From assembly GCF_000258765.1 (NCBI RefSeq), contig NZ_AJLT01000019.1, positions 124,001 to 188,000 on the forward strand: 64,000 nt of DNA, given 5' to 3'. This stretch comes from Gillisia marina. GTDB taxonomy: Bacteria > Bacteroidota > Bacteroidia > Flavobacteriales > Flavobacteriaceae. A program made the position numbers and the translations under genes. This document shows positions 38,946 to 46,777 of this stretch, in pieces. Numbering within the stretch: position 1 is the first letter of the stretch; every line of letters begins with the position of its first letter. The notes beneath the pieces are model-generated. The model worked only from the letters and a program-made list of their open reading frames with translations, ran no database searches and had not been told where the DNA came from.

Positions 38946-38989
38946 AAGGGGCAAATCTAATCTATTTACGATAAGAAGCTTCGTTTGGT

Positions 38990-39412
38990 TTAAGAGAGCA
39001 GCTTATTATTTAAATAAACCTCATAAGATATCTCTGCCGTTTTTTCCAACATTTTAGCAACCGAGCAATACTTATCTATAGAAAGGTCTACAGCGCGTTT
39101 CGCTTTCTCTTCAGAGAAATCTCCTTTCAAAAAAACTTTTAAATTAATACCCGTAAAGACATTTGGAATGGCACCATCTACACGTAAACCTTCCACCTCC
39201 ATTTGAAGATCTTCCAATTCTATATGTTGTTTTTTCAAGATCATAACGATATCTATACCGCTACATCCGGCAATTCCCATAAGCAATAGCTCCATTGGGC
39301 TTGCGCCCTGAGGATTGGGCTCAGATTTGTTGTCTAGATAGACAATGTCTCCCCGTTCATTTTTCGTCTCAAAGTGGTAATTATCGTTAAGTCTCTTTAA
39401 TTGGATCTTCAT
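38990..39412 (-). CDS. OsmC-family peroxiredoxin-like protein
   Basis: 140 residues. The two redox Cys of the family are in GIAGCSGIDIV (about 50) and DKYCSVAKML (about 114); GASPMELLLMGIAGC is the usual dimer-core motif. OsmC/Ohr proteins reduce organic hydroperoxides, but many plain members have no proven substrate. Its start overlaps the hom stop by four bases (ATGA), so it is translated with homoserine dehydrogenase and probably shares its attenuator control. Confidence 0.88.
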   Translation of the reverse strand: MKIQLKRLNDNYHFETKNERGDIVYLDNKSEPNPQGASPMELLLMGIAGCSGIDIVMILKKQHIELEDLQMEVEGLRVDGAIPNVFTGINLKVFLKGDFSEEKAKRAVDLSIDKYCSVAKMLEKTAEISYEVYLNNKLLS

Positions 39413-40485
39413 CTCGTAAATTTTTCGGCTAATTTAGTAATATCTGCCAGAACTCCTCTAGCGGCAACAATAGATCCTGCTCCAGCCCCTTGAATAATTA
39501 TAGGATGTGCTCCATTGGATGCTGTAAAAATCTCAAAAGACGCGTCTGTATTTTTCAAACTGCCAATCGCAGAATTTTTATTTTCCTTTACTAATTTAAC
39601 CTCTAGAGTTCCAGTTTGAACATCCAATTCCCCTATATGTCTTAGTACTTCTCCAGATTTCAACCCTTCTTTTAACTCATCGAACTCTATATTAAGATCT
39701 CTTAGGTTGTTCTTGAAATAAGTTACAGAGCTATATCTACTTAAATGCTTAGGCACCAAGTTTTCAATTTTTACATCTGACAGTTCTTTTTGTAGCTGAA
39801 GTTCCCTCGCAAGAATCAGCAGTTTTCCTGCTACATCCATTCCAGAAAGATCGATTCTAGGATCCCTTTCTGTAAGTCCCATAATTCCCGCTTCTGCCAA
39901 AAGCGAGTCGAACATTTTATCTTGTTGTGAAAATTCATTAAAAACATAGCTCATAGAACCAGAAAACACTCCTCTTACCTTCACAACTTTTTCTCCTGAA
40001 GCATGTAACCTCTGCAAAGTCTCTATAATAGGCAAGCCGGCACCTACATTGGTTTCATATAAAAATTGAGTCTTATATTTTTTTAAATCTCTTCTGAGCC
40101 TCTTATAAAAACTCGTGGAAGCCGTATTAGCCGATTTATTTGAAGCTACAATATCGAATCCGTTTTTTATGAAAGTAGGATAGTGTTTTATAAAATCCTC
40201 ACTAGCCGTCGCATCCACAATAATTACATTCTTAAAGCCTTCCCTTTTAATATGGGTAAGGATCTCATCCATTTTATAAGTGAAACCGAAATACTTAAAA
40301 TCTGTTTCCCAAGAAGGACGTACACACTTCTCTTCAAAAAATGTCGCAGTAGAGTTCGCTACGATGGGAATATTTAATTCTATTTTTGATTTTTTCTTAA
40401 GCATATCTCTTCCTTCCAAGATCTGATTGATCAAAGCGCTTCCAACATTTCCAACTCCGAAGAGTATGATATGAATCTTTTTCAT
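39409..40485 (-). CDS. hom: Homoserine dehydrogenase, paralogue 1
   Basis: 358 residues. Rossmann motif IILFGVGNVGSALINQILEG; NKSANTASTSFYKRL (NADP/substrate Lys), YETNVGAGLPIIETLQ, GVFSGSMSYVFN, and the catalytic segment DPRIDLSGMDVAGKLLILARE. No ACT domain and no aspartokinase domain. It reduces aspartate semialdehyde to homoserine, the branch to Met and Thr. About 60-65% similar by eye to the copy at 40976-42087. It has its own promoter and double leader (40590-40958). osmC overlaps its end. Confidence 0.93.
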   Translation of the reverse strand: MKKIHIILFGVGNVGSALINQILEGRDMLKKKSKIELNIPIVANSTATFFEEKCVRPSWETDFKYFGFTYKMDEILTHIKREGFKNVIIVDATASEDFIKHYPTFIKNGFDIVASNKSANTASTSFYKRLRRDLKKYKTQFLYETNVGAGLPIIETLQRLHASGEKVVKVRGVFSGSMSYVFNEFSQQDKMFDSLLAEAGIMGLTERDPRIDLSGMDVAGKLLILARELQLQKELSDVKIENLVPKHLSRYSSVTYFKNNLRDLNIEFDELKEGLKSGEVLRHIGELDVQTGTLEVKLVKENKNSAIGSLKNTDASFEIFTASNGAHPIIIQGAGAGSIVAARGVLADITKLAEKFTR

Positions 40486-40589
40486 AATCCGTATTTTAAC
40501 TAATAATGGCAGTTTTCAAAAACTCCGCCAATGTGACTTTTATTGTAACATATTCTTTCCAAACCGTATACTTTAACTTAAGTTTTGGA

Positions 40590-40627
40590 AAGAAAAAATC
40601 CCTTTGGAAAAATTACCAGAGGGATCT
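40590..40627 (-). terminator. Attenuator terminator 2 of the hom array
   Basis: On the minus strand GATCCCTCTGG pairs with CCAAAGGGAT (one G-U) around an AT loop, then a T-run. ATTATCAGA in the leader ORF (40663-40671) can pair over nine positions with TCTGGTAAT of the 5' arm, giving an antiterminator. It lies about 105 bases before hom. Confidence 0.75.
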
Positions 40628-40657
40628 TTAGAATTGAACTATAAACTAATTTAAAAT

Positions 40658-40765
40658 CTAAAATTTCTGATAATTGCGGGTAGCGCGATACTTGCGAGTA
40701 TAATCAAAACGATGTTTATTGTTAAACATGATAATTTGCTTACTCATTTCCATCTTAAGTTCCAT
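40658..40765 (-). CDS. Leader peptide 2 of the hom array (35 residues)
   Basis: From ATG 40765 to TAG 40658-40660: begins MELKMEMSKQIIMF, with Met at 1, 5, 7 and 13, Thr at 23 and 29, and ends ATRNYQKF. The end resembles the end of the second metY leader (ARSRYCQKIRM). The Met/Cys density is much lower. Position between two terminators and homology to the metY array support a leader role; whether stalling still occurs is uncertain. Confidence 0.55.
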   Translation of the reverse strand: MELKMEMSKQIIMFNNKHRFDYTRKYRATRNYQKF

Positions 40766-40788
40766 TTTCTACTTTCAATTTATGATAA

Positions 40789-40821
40789 CAAAAAAGCCGC
40801 TGCGGTGGCAGCGGCTTTTGT
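40789..40821 (-). terminator. Attenuator terminator 1 of the hom array
   Basis: AAAAGCCGCTGC/GCAGCGGCTTTT stem with CACC loop and six T. CAGCGGC in the preceding leader ORF (plus strand 40854-40860) is complementary to GCCGCTG of the 5' arm, a candidate antiterminator. Nearly identical to the terminator at 44829-44863. Confidence 0.88.
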
Positions 40822-40840
40822 AATTCTTATATCTTAAGTT

Positions 40841-40909
40841 TTACGCAAATGCAGCCGCTGTAGGAGTTTCCCACATTAAGGTATACATATTACGAATCAC
40901 TTTTTTCAT
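40841..40909 (-). CDS. Leader peptide 1 of the hom array (22 residues)
   Basis: From ATG 40909 to TAA 40841-40843: Met at 1, 8 and 12, Thr at 10, 15 and 17, Trp13, ending TAAAFA. Same length as the metY leader 1 and followed by the same AACTTAA-n-TATAAGAATT spacer. It has lost the Cys and the Met cluster, so it may sense Met/Thr weakly or be decaying. Confidence 0.6.
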   Translation of the reverse strand: MKKVIRNMYTLMWETPTAAAFA

Positions 40910-40926
40910 TGTCTTATTTGAAAGGG

Positions 40927-40958
40927 CAAAGTTAACAATAGTCAAGCTTAGAAAACAA
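40927..40958 (-). promoter_or_regulatory. Promoter of the hom leader array
   Basis: Minus strand -7 box TAACTTTG (40927-40934, matches TANNTTTG) and -33 TTG (40956-40958), spacing 21 bases. The ATG of leader 1 is 18 bases downstream of the -7 box. Confidence 0.7.
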
Positions 40959-40975
40959 GATAATTTTAAAAAGAT

Positions 40976-42087
40976 TTACTGTTTATTTTTATTCAAATTA
41001 AAAGTATTATTAGGTTGAAATTTTTCTGAAATCCTTAATATATCAGATAATACTCCTCTTGCAGTAACTGCAGCACCTGCACCGGCTCCTTGGATAACAA
41101 TTGGTCTTTTTCCATAAGATTTTGTGTAAATTTCAAAAGAAGCATCAGCCTCCTGTAAACTACCAAAAGGGGAACTACTTTTTTCTGTTACCAATTTCAC
41201 ATCTAGTTTTCCGCTGGCCACATCCAACTCTCCAATATGCCTCAATACCTCATCTGCTCTTAATTTTGATCTTCGCTCTTCAAAACCCAGGTTTAAGTCA
41301 GCTTGGTTTTCAATAAAATGAGAAATTGAGCTTTTTCCATTTAGATGATTCGGAACCAGATTTTCTATGTTCACCTCAGAAAGTTCCTTTAAAATATTAA
41401 TTTCTCTGGCAAGGATCAACAATTTTCTGCCAACGTCTTTTCCTGAAAGATCTATTCTTGGGTCCGGCTCTGTGAAACCTTTAATTCTTGCCTCTTCCAA
41501 AACTTCAGAAAATGCCTTATTATTACCAGAGAAAGAATTGAAAATATAACTTAAAGAGCCAGAGAAAATTCCTCTTATTTTTGTGATCTCCTCCCCCACT
41601 AAATGTAGCTCTTGTACTGTTTTTATCACCGGCAATCCGGCTCCAACATTCGTCTCATATAAGAATTGTTTATTGTACTTTTTTAATATAACTCTCAACT
41701 CCTTGTAAAAACTGTCAGATAATGTATTCGCTGTTTTATTTGCGGCAACTATATGAAATCCATTTCTTATTAATTCCTTGTAATTTTTTACAAAATTTTC
41801 GCTGGCGGTAGCATCTACGGCTATTAAATTAGTTAATTCCTGTTTTTTAACATGATCTATAATTTGAGACAATTTATAAGGATATCCATAGGTTTTAAAA
41901 TCTGCCTCCCACGAATTCTTTATATTATCCTTGCTGTAAAATGCAATTTTAGAATTCACTAAAACAGCAATGTTGATCTCTACTTGTGAAGAAGTCAACA
42001 TTTTGGATCGGGCTTCTAATATCTGATTTACCAAAGTACTTCCTACATTACCGACTCCGAAAAGCACTATGTTTATTTTTTTTCATT
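40976..42087 (-). CDS. hom: Homoserine dehydrogenase, paralogue 2 (frame broken at the start)
   Basis: About 370 residues. The given frame opens at 42067 inside the Rossmann motif; removing one base from the eight-T run (plus 42077-42084) restores ATG 42087 and MKKINIVLFGVGNVGSTLVN, matching paralogue 1. NKTANTLSDSFYKEL, YETNVGAGLPVIKTV, GIFSGSLSYIFN and DPRIDLSGKDVGRKLLILARE are all present. Third gene of metY-metX-hom; its start overlaps the metX stop. It supplies homoserine to MetX. The gene copy in the operon and the copy behind it arose by duplication. Confidence 0.9.
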
Positions 42088-43061
42088 TTGTATGCTACTA
42101 TGATTGAATATTGGATTTAAAATGGCTGTCACCTGAGCGTTTTCTATAAGAAAAGCATCATGCCCGTGTATAGATTTAATTTCATGAATATTAATATTTT
42201 CTTTTACAAGAGACAGGTTTACGTAGGTGTACCAATTTTCGCTAGGCGGAAACAACCCATCAGAATTAATTGTGATGATATGAATATCTCCTGTTATTTT
42301 TGAAGCTGCGCTTAAATAATCCCCACTACCCTGGCTGATATCTGAAGTAGAAAGCAAATGATTCATTAATTTATAAGCCGCTAATTGAAATCTGTTTTCC
42401 AGTTTTTTACCATGGTGCTCTAGCCAGCTTTCTATACTTCCGAACCCATTTTTATGGTTTTGGTTTGTGCCAAATTTTGAAACGAAAGATTCAGGACTTC
42501 TATAAATTGTCATTGCATGCATTCTGGCATCTGCAACAGGCTTATAGAATTATTTAAGATTTGATCCTGCACCTTACACTGCGCTATTATCCATTGAGTG
42601 GATTTGTAATCTGTTGCAACAGGAATAACATGTTGAAAGAGATCCGGATCTAAAACAGCCTGTTCCCATAACAAAGACCCGCCTACAGAACCGCCAATTC
42701 CGGCAAATATCTTCGAGATTCCTAGTTTTTTTATAGCTTCAGAATAGATTTTAGCAATGTCTCTAAGTGTAAATTCTTTATAGTTGAAAAGTAAATGAGA
42801 CTCCTCTCCATCAAAACCGTTACCCGGAATATTAAATGCCAGAACGCTATAATTTTGAAGGTCTATGCTTTTATCTGCTCCAATTATTTTTTTCCACCAA
42901 CCATTTTTTCCTGTGACTTCTGAATTTCCTGTAAGTGCATGATTTACCAATACTATGGGCGCAGTTCCTAATTCCCTGCCAAAAGTTTGATAGGTCAATT
43001 GGATATCCTGAACGATTCCTGCACTATTCTCAAAATCTGAGATCTTTATCTTTTGAAGCAT
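42073..43061 (-). CDS. metX: Homoserine O-acetyltransferase (frame broken)
   Basis: About 329 residues restored. Alpha/beta hydrolase fold: oxyanion strand VLVNHALTGNSEV, nucleophile Ser in GIGGSVGGSLLWEQA (GGSVGG for the usual GGSMGG), Asp in INSDGLFPPSE and His in IHGHDAFLIE. NIPGNGFDGEES is the conserved loop. The frame breaks at about 42540: AGCCTG should be AGCCCTG, giving ISPVADARMHAMTIYRS. It acetylates homoserine with acetyl-CoA, the activated acceptor used by MetY. 190 bases after metY, same strand. Confidence 0.9.
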
Positions 43062-43082
43062 TTCTAGCTATTTTTAAATTTT

Positions 43083-43180
43083 TTTAATATCAAGAACCTC
43101 GGGACAAGCATACGAGGCGTGAATGGGAAAACATTTTTTATATTCGAGGCAAGCCTTCGGGTAATTTAACCCTCAATGAG
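43083..43180 (+). repeat. Dispersed intergenic repeat, CCCTCAATGAGGG family, copy 3 of 3
   Basis: ACCTCGGGACAAGCATACGAGG, ATTCGAGGCAAGCCTTCGGG and AACCCTCAATGAGGGA align with copies at 24105-24165 and 11851-11940. Immediately after, ACAATCGG (about 43189-43200) and CCGATTGT-type arms (about 43228-43240) can form a further stem-loop. Located inside the metY-metX operon, so it is transcribed. Confidence 0.6.
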
Positions 43181-43251
43181 GGATGAAAAAGAACAATCGG
43201 AAATCACGCATGAGGATTTGTTCATCCCGATTGTCTTCATCCACAAACAAC

Positions 43252-44543
43252 TTATTTTAAAACCCTTTTACCGATCTTGGAAAATGCTTGTTTAAGGTCA
43301 TATTTTAGGTCTTCCAGATCCTCCAATCCTACAGAAAGCCTAATAAGATCCTTAGTAACTCCGGTAGCCTCCTGCTGCTCATCATTCAGTTGTTGATGAG
43401 TGGTACTTGCAGGGTGAATTATTAAGGATTTGGTATCTCCGATATTTGCGAGCAGTGAGAAAATAGTAGTTTCATCGGCTATTACCTTCCCAGCTTCAAA
43501 ACCGCCTTCTACTCCAAAAGTCACAACCCCGCTTTGTCCTTTAGGTAGATACTGCTGGGCAAGATCATAATATTCACTGTTCTCAAGTCCCGGATAATTC
43601 ACCCATTTAACCTGATCTTGTTCCTGTAACCATTTTGCCAGCGCCAAGGCATTTTCACTGTGTTTTTTGATCCTAATCTCTAAGGTTTCCAATCCCTGAA
43701 TGATCTGAAAAGCATTAAAAGGCTTAATGCCGCGCCATGATCTCGCAAGCCTTCTATTCTTACTTTGGCGATAAAGGCGGCTTCCTTTAAAGCATCATGA
43801 TAAACAAGACCATGATATCCTGCCGAAGGTTCTGTGAATTCAGGGAATTTCCCTTTCGCCCAATCAAATTTCCCGGCATCAATAATTACTCCTCCAAGAG
43901 AAGTTCCATTTCCATTGATGTATTTGGTAAGGGAATGAATTACGATATCTGCCCCATACTGTATTGGGTTTAACAGGGAAGGAGTTGCTACTGTATTATC
44001 TACAATTAAAGGAACCTTATGCGATTTTGCCTCTTTAGAAATTGCCTTGATGTCTAACACATCTAATTTTGGATTTCCAAGCGATTCGATAAAGAAGACC
44101 CTTGTATTTTCCTGCGCTGCTTTTTGAAAATTTTCCGGATTGGAAGGATCTACAAATGTGGTGGTGATCCCAAATCTTGGCAAGGTTACATTTAGAAGAT
44201 TATAGGTACCTCCATAAAGACTATTAGAAGCCACGATATGATCTCCAGATTTGAGCAAGGTTAGCAAAGTGGTGTTGATAGCTGCCGTTCCAGATGCGGT
44301 TACTACCGCGGCAATTCCTCCTTCTAGTGCCGCTAAACGTTGCTCGAGAATATCGTTGGTTGGATTATTAAGCCTGGTATAAATAAATCCCGGCTCTGCC
44401 AGTGCAAATAGATTTGCAGCATGATCTGAATTTTTGAAAACATAGGAAGTGGTTTGATACAATGGAACGGCTCTGGTTCCTCCGTTGATTGTTACATCAT
44501 GTCCTGCGTGCAGTGCGTTTGTCGCGAATTGTTGTGTGCTCAT
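43252..44543 (-). CDS. metY: O-acetylhomoserine (thiol)-lyase / sulfhydrylase (frame broken)
   Basis: About 430 residues restored, full Cys/Met-metabolism PLP family length. SRAVP-type N-terminus (GGTRAVPLYQTTSYVF), YTRLNNPTNDILEQRLAALEGG, ASNSLYGGTYNLL, VDNTVATPSLLNP and the PLP Lys in HSLTKYINGNG. The frame breaks at about 43720: AGCCTTTT should be AGCCCTTTT, giving LSPFNAFQIIQGLETLEIRI. It uses sulfide (or methanethiol) to make homocysteine (or Met). First structural gene behind the double attenuator. Confidence 0.92.
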
Positions 44544-44602
44544 AATTTTTGTTTTTAAGGTTTAATTTGAAATTGAATGATCTTGATTTGATTTTGTTGA
44601 AA

Positions 44603-44638
44603 TAAAAAATCCCTCTGGCTAGTTTGCCAGAGGGATTT
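44603..44638 (-). terminator. Attenuator terminator 2 of the met array
   Basis: AAATCCCTCTGGC/GCCAGAGGGATTT with TAGTTT-type loop and six T, 60 bases before metY. GCTAGA in leader 2 can pair with TCTGGC of the 5' arm. Confidence 0.9.
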
Positions 44639-44663
44639 AGGAATTGAACTATATAAAACTAAT

Positions 44664-44762
44664 TTACATCCTGATTTTTTGGCAATAGCGGCTTCTAGCG
44701 TACATCATACACATTTGCATCATACTGCACATTATATTATTTATTGAGAAAAGTGTTTTCAT
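44664..44762 (-). CDS. Met/Cys-rich leader peptide 2 (32 residues)
   Basis: ATG 44762 to TAA 44664-44666. Residues 10-20 are IMCSMMQMCMM; in all Met at 1, 11, 14, 15, 17, 19, 20 and 32, Cys at 12, 18 and 27. An intrinsic terminator follows 26 bases after the stop. A random 32-residue ORF would have about one Met besides the start. Read as a ribosome-stalling sensor of charged Met-tRNA and Cys-tRNA for metY-metX-hom. Confidence 0.85.
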   Translation of the reverse strand: MKTLFSINNIMCSMMQMCMMYARSRYCQKIRM

Positions 44763-44828
44763 TTTAGTTTGTTGAAGCCGAAAATTATTCAGCTTGTTTA
44801 AAATCCTTGTTGTTTTGACTTATATAAA

Positions 44829-44863
44829 CAAAAAAAGCCGCTGCGGTTGGCAGCGGCTTTTGC
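44829..44863 (-). terminator. Attenuator terminator 1 of the met array
   Basis: AAAAGCCGCTGC/GCAGCGGCTTTT with CAACC-type loop and seven T. GCAGCG in leader 1 (plus strand 44898-44903) can pair with CGCTGC in the 5' arm as an antiterminator. Confidence 0.92.
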
Positions 44864-44882
44864 AATTCTTATAGTTTAAGTT

Positions 44883-44951
44883 TTATGCAATAGTGAACGC
44901 TGCGGGTTTCCCCAACATCATCATACACATGTTACACATTACTTGATTCAT
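44883..44951 (-). CDS. Met/Cys-rich leader peptide 1 (22 residues)
   Basis: ATG 44951 to TAA 44883-44885. The first half is MNQVMCNMCMMML, six Met and two Cys in 12 residues; the rest is GKPAAFTIA. The Met/Cys cluster comes before the antiterminator segment, as attenuation requires. 20 bases after the stop a strong terminator begins. Together with leader 2 it gives two attenuators in series. Confidence 0.87.
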   Translation of the reverse strand: MNQVMCNMCMMMLGKPAAFTIA

Positions 44952-44971
44952 CTTATTAAAAATCTATTCCA

Positions 44972-45004
44972 CAAATTTAACGACAGAAACTTTTATAAAA
45001 CAAA
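44972..45004 (-). promoter_or_regulatory. Promoter of the met leader array
   Basis: Minus strand -33 TTTG (45001-45004) and -7 TAAATTTG (44972-44979), spacing 21 bases, a full match to the Bacteroidota sigma-A consensus. The leader 1 ATG is 20 bases past the -7 box. Confidence 0.82.
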
Positions 45005-45095
45005 TTTATTCTCACTTTATTTTGAAAAAATTTAATTAACTCCCTGAATATCAACTGTCACAGATTAAATATTTATTTTGCGCTAAGGATTGAGC

Positions 45096-45220
45096 ACTTG
45101 TTTGAGCTCTCCCGATTTTTTTATCGGGAAGCGAGTTGCGAAAGCCTGCCGCGAGCCAGCCTGACCTTTCGGGAAGGCGTTTTGGCGAAGCGGAGCGCCC
45201 AACAAATACAAAAAACAAGT
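45096..45220. repeat. GC-rich, hairpin-dense 125-bp element bounded by 8-bp inverted repeats
   Basis: ACTTGTTT at 45096-45103 and AAACAAGT at 45213-45220 are exact inverted repeats. Between them are CCCGAT/ATCGGG, CTTTCGGGAAG and GGCG/CGCC hairpins, and the base composition is clearly more GC-rich than the AT-rich flanks. It sits between the divergent met and metK promoters. An ORF through it (45136-45324) is not convincing. MITE-like or a structured non-coding repeat. Confidence 0.55.
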
Positions 45221-45250
45221 TAAAGAAGGAGGGCATTCAATCTAATTTTA

Positions 45251-45258
45251 TACATTTG
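45251..45258 (+). promoter_or_regulatory. Candidate -7 box of metK
   Basis: TACATTTG fits TANNTTTG, just before the candidate riboswitch. No exact -33 TTTG is seen at the right spacing. Confidence 0.45.
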
Positions 45259-45270
45259 CGCTATTCGATT

Positions 45271-45341
45271 ACAGGGATTGATTTGACTGATTGCTACCCT
45301 TACAAAAATGCTAAAGCAGTGTAAACTTCGCTAGCAATTCC
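45271..45341 (+). promoter_or_regulatory. Candidate SAM-II-like riboswitch in the metK leader
   Basis: AGGG (45273-45276) pairs with CCCT (45297-45300); the loop reads TTGATTTGACTGATTGCTA, very close to the SAM-II loop pattern TGATTTAAC-n-TTGCA. Downstream AAATGCTAAAGCAGT resembles the SAM-II 3' segment, and ACTG (45286-45289) pairs with CAGT (45317-45320) as the pseudoknot. TAGCAAT (45332-45338) is complementary to ATTGCTA (45290-45296) in the loop, a possible alternative fold for the expression platform. P1 is short (4 pairs), which is the main weakness. Class judged from memory, not by a covariance model. Confidence 0.55.
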
Positions 45342-45380
45342 CGTCAAAGAGTCTCTTACTTACTAATTAAAAAGACAAGA

Positions 45381-46640
45381 ATGGCGTATTTATTTACTTC
45401 AGAGAGTGTTTCTGAAGGACACCCAGATAAAATAGCTGACCAAATCAGTGATACCTTACTAGACAATTTTTTAGCTTTTGATGAGAATTCCAAGGTGGCT
45501 TGTGAAACTCTTGTTACCACAGGACAAGTCGTACTTGCGGGAGAAGTTAAGAGCAATACCTATATAGATGTTCAAAACATCGCGCGAGAAGTGATTAATG
45601 ATATTGGATATACCAAAGGAGCTTACAAATTTAGTGGCGATTCTTGTGGTGTTATTTCGTTGATCCATGAGCAATCTCAGGACATCAACCAAGGGGTAGA
45701 TCGTGGAGAAAAGGAGGAACAAGGAGCAGGTGATCAAGGGATGATGTTTGGTTATGCAACTAAAGAGACCGAAAATTACATGCCTTTGGCGCTTGACATT
45801 TCTCACAAGATCTTAATTGAACTGGCAAAATTACGTCGAGAAGAAAAGGAGATCACTTATTTAAGACCCGATTCTAAAAGTCAGGTAACTATTGAATACA
45901 GCGACGAAAATGTGCCACAGCGCATAGAGGCGATCGTGATTTCTACACAGCATGATGATTTTAACGGAGACGATAAAACTATGTTGGATAAGATCAAGAA
46001 AGACATGCTGGAAATTTTAATTCCGCGTGTTATAAAGCAATTACCTAAATACGTTCAGGAATTGTTTAATGATGACATTACCTACCATATTAATCCAACC
46101 GGAAAGTTTGTAATTGGAGGCCCACATGGGGATTCCGGTCTTACTGGGAGGAAAATTATTGTAGATACATATGGTGGAAAAGGAGCTCACGGAGGCGGTG
46201 CTTTTTCCGGGAAAGATCCAAGTAAGGTAGATAGATCTGCGGCATATGCAGCAAGACATATCGCCAAAAATCTTGTGGCAGCAGGTGTTGCCGATGAAAT
46301 CTTAATTCAGGTTTCCTATGCTATTGGGGTGGTTAAGCCAACATCCATCTCTGTAGATACTTATGGTTCTTCTAAGGTGAACCTTTCTAATGGAGAGATC
46401 GCTAAAAAAGTTGCGGAGATCTTTGATATGCGCCCTGCAAATATAGAAAGCAGATTGAAACTGAGAAATCCTATTTATAGAGAAACTGCAGCTTACGGAC
46501 ATATGGGGAAAGAACCAAAAACGATCACCAAGATCTTTGAAAGTCCTTATTCCGGAAAAATCACCCGCGAAGTGGAGCTTTTCACTTGGGAAAAATTAGA
46601 TTATGTAGAACAAGTAAAAGAAGCTTTTGGACTAAATTAG
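45381..46640 (+). CDS. metK: S-adenosylmethionine synthetase
   Basis: 419 residues. SEGHPDKIADQISD (ATP/Met binding), GAGDQGMMFGYA (the GAGDQG motif), GGPHGDSGLTGRK, and the P-loop-like GGGAFSGKDPSKVDRSAAY. Longer than E. coli MetK by about 35 residues, as usual for Bacteroidota. It makes SAM from Met and ATP in the cytosol. Divergent from the met operon; a SAM-binding leader would give product feedback. Confidence 0.97.
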   Translation: MAYLFTSESVSEGHPDKIADQISDTLLDNFLAFDENSKVACETLVTTGQVVLAGEVKSNTYIDVQNIAREVINDIGYTKGAYKFSGDSCGVISLIHEQSQDINQGVDRGEKEEQGAGDQGMMFGYATKETENYMPLALDISHKILIELAKLRREEKEITYLRPDSKSQVTIEYSDENVPQRIEAIVISTQHDDFNGDDKTMLDKIKKDMLEILIPRVIKQLPKYVQELFNDDITYHINPTGKFVIGGPHGDSGLTGRKIIVDTYGGKGAHGGGAFSGKDPSKVDRSAAYAARHIAKNLVAAGVADEILIQVSYAIGVVKPTSISVDTYGSSKVNLSNGEIAKKVAEIFDMRPANIESRLKLRNPIYRETAAYGHMGKEPKTITKIFESPYSGKITREVELFTWEKLDYVEQVKEAFGLN

Positions 46641-46659
46641 TTCTTAGCTCACCATAATA

Positions 46660-46698
46660 TTAGAAAAAAGACTGCTAGAAATAGCGGTCTTTTTTGTT
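46660..46698 (+). terminator. Intrinsic terminator of metK
   Basis: AAAAAAGACTGCTA pairs with TAGCGGTCTTTTTT across GAAA (one G-U), ending in six T. Confidence 0.85.
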
Positions 46699-46777
46699 TT
46701 CAATAATATCTTCTTAAAGCTTTAACAAAGTGTAGCCTTAGAAATACCTAATTTTAAAGTTCAACAAAACCTTACCT

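Noticed and set aside
42073-42087. hom starting at ATG 42067 inside the Rossmann motif
   Set aside because: It would lose the first beta strand; removing one T in 42077-42084 restores the expected N-terminus at 42087.
44603-44951. The metY leader as a SAM or cobalamin riboswitch
   Set aside because: No known aptamer core is visible; two ORFs with Met/Cys clusters and matching terminators explain the region better.
45136-45324. 62-codon ORF through the GC-rich element upstream of metK
   Set aside because: Its sequence is dictated by hairpins of the repeat, has no recognised domain, and runs through the candidate riboswitch and promoter.
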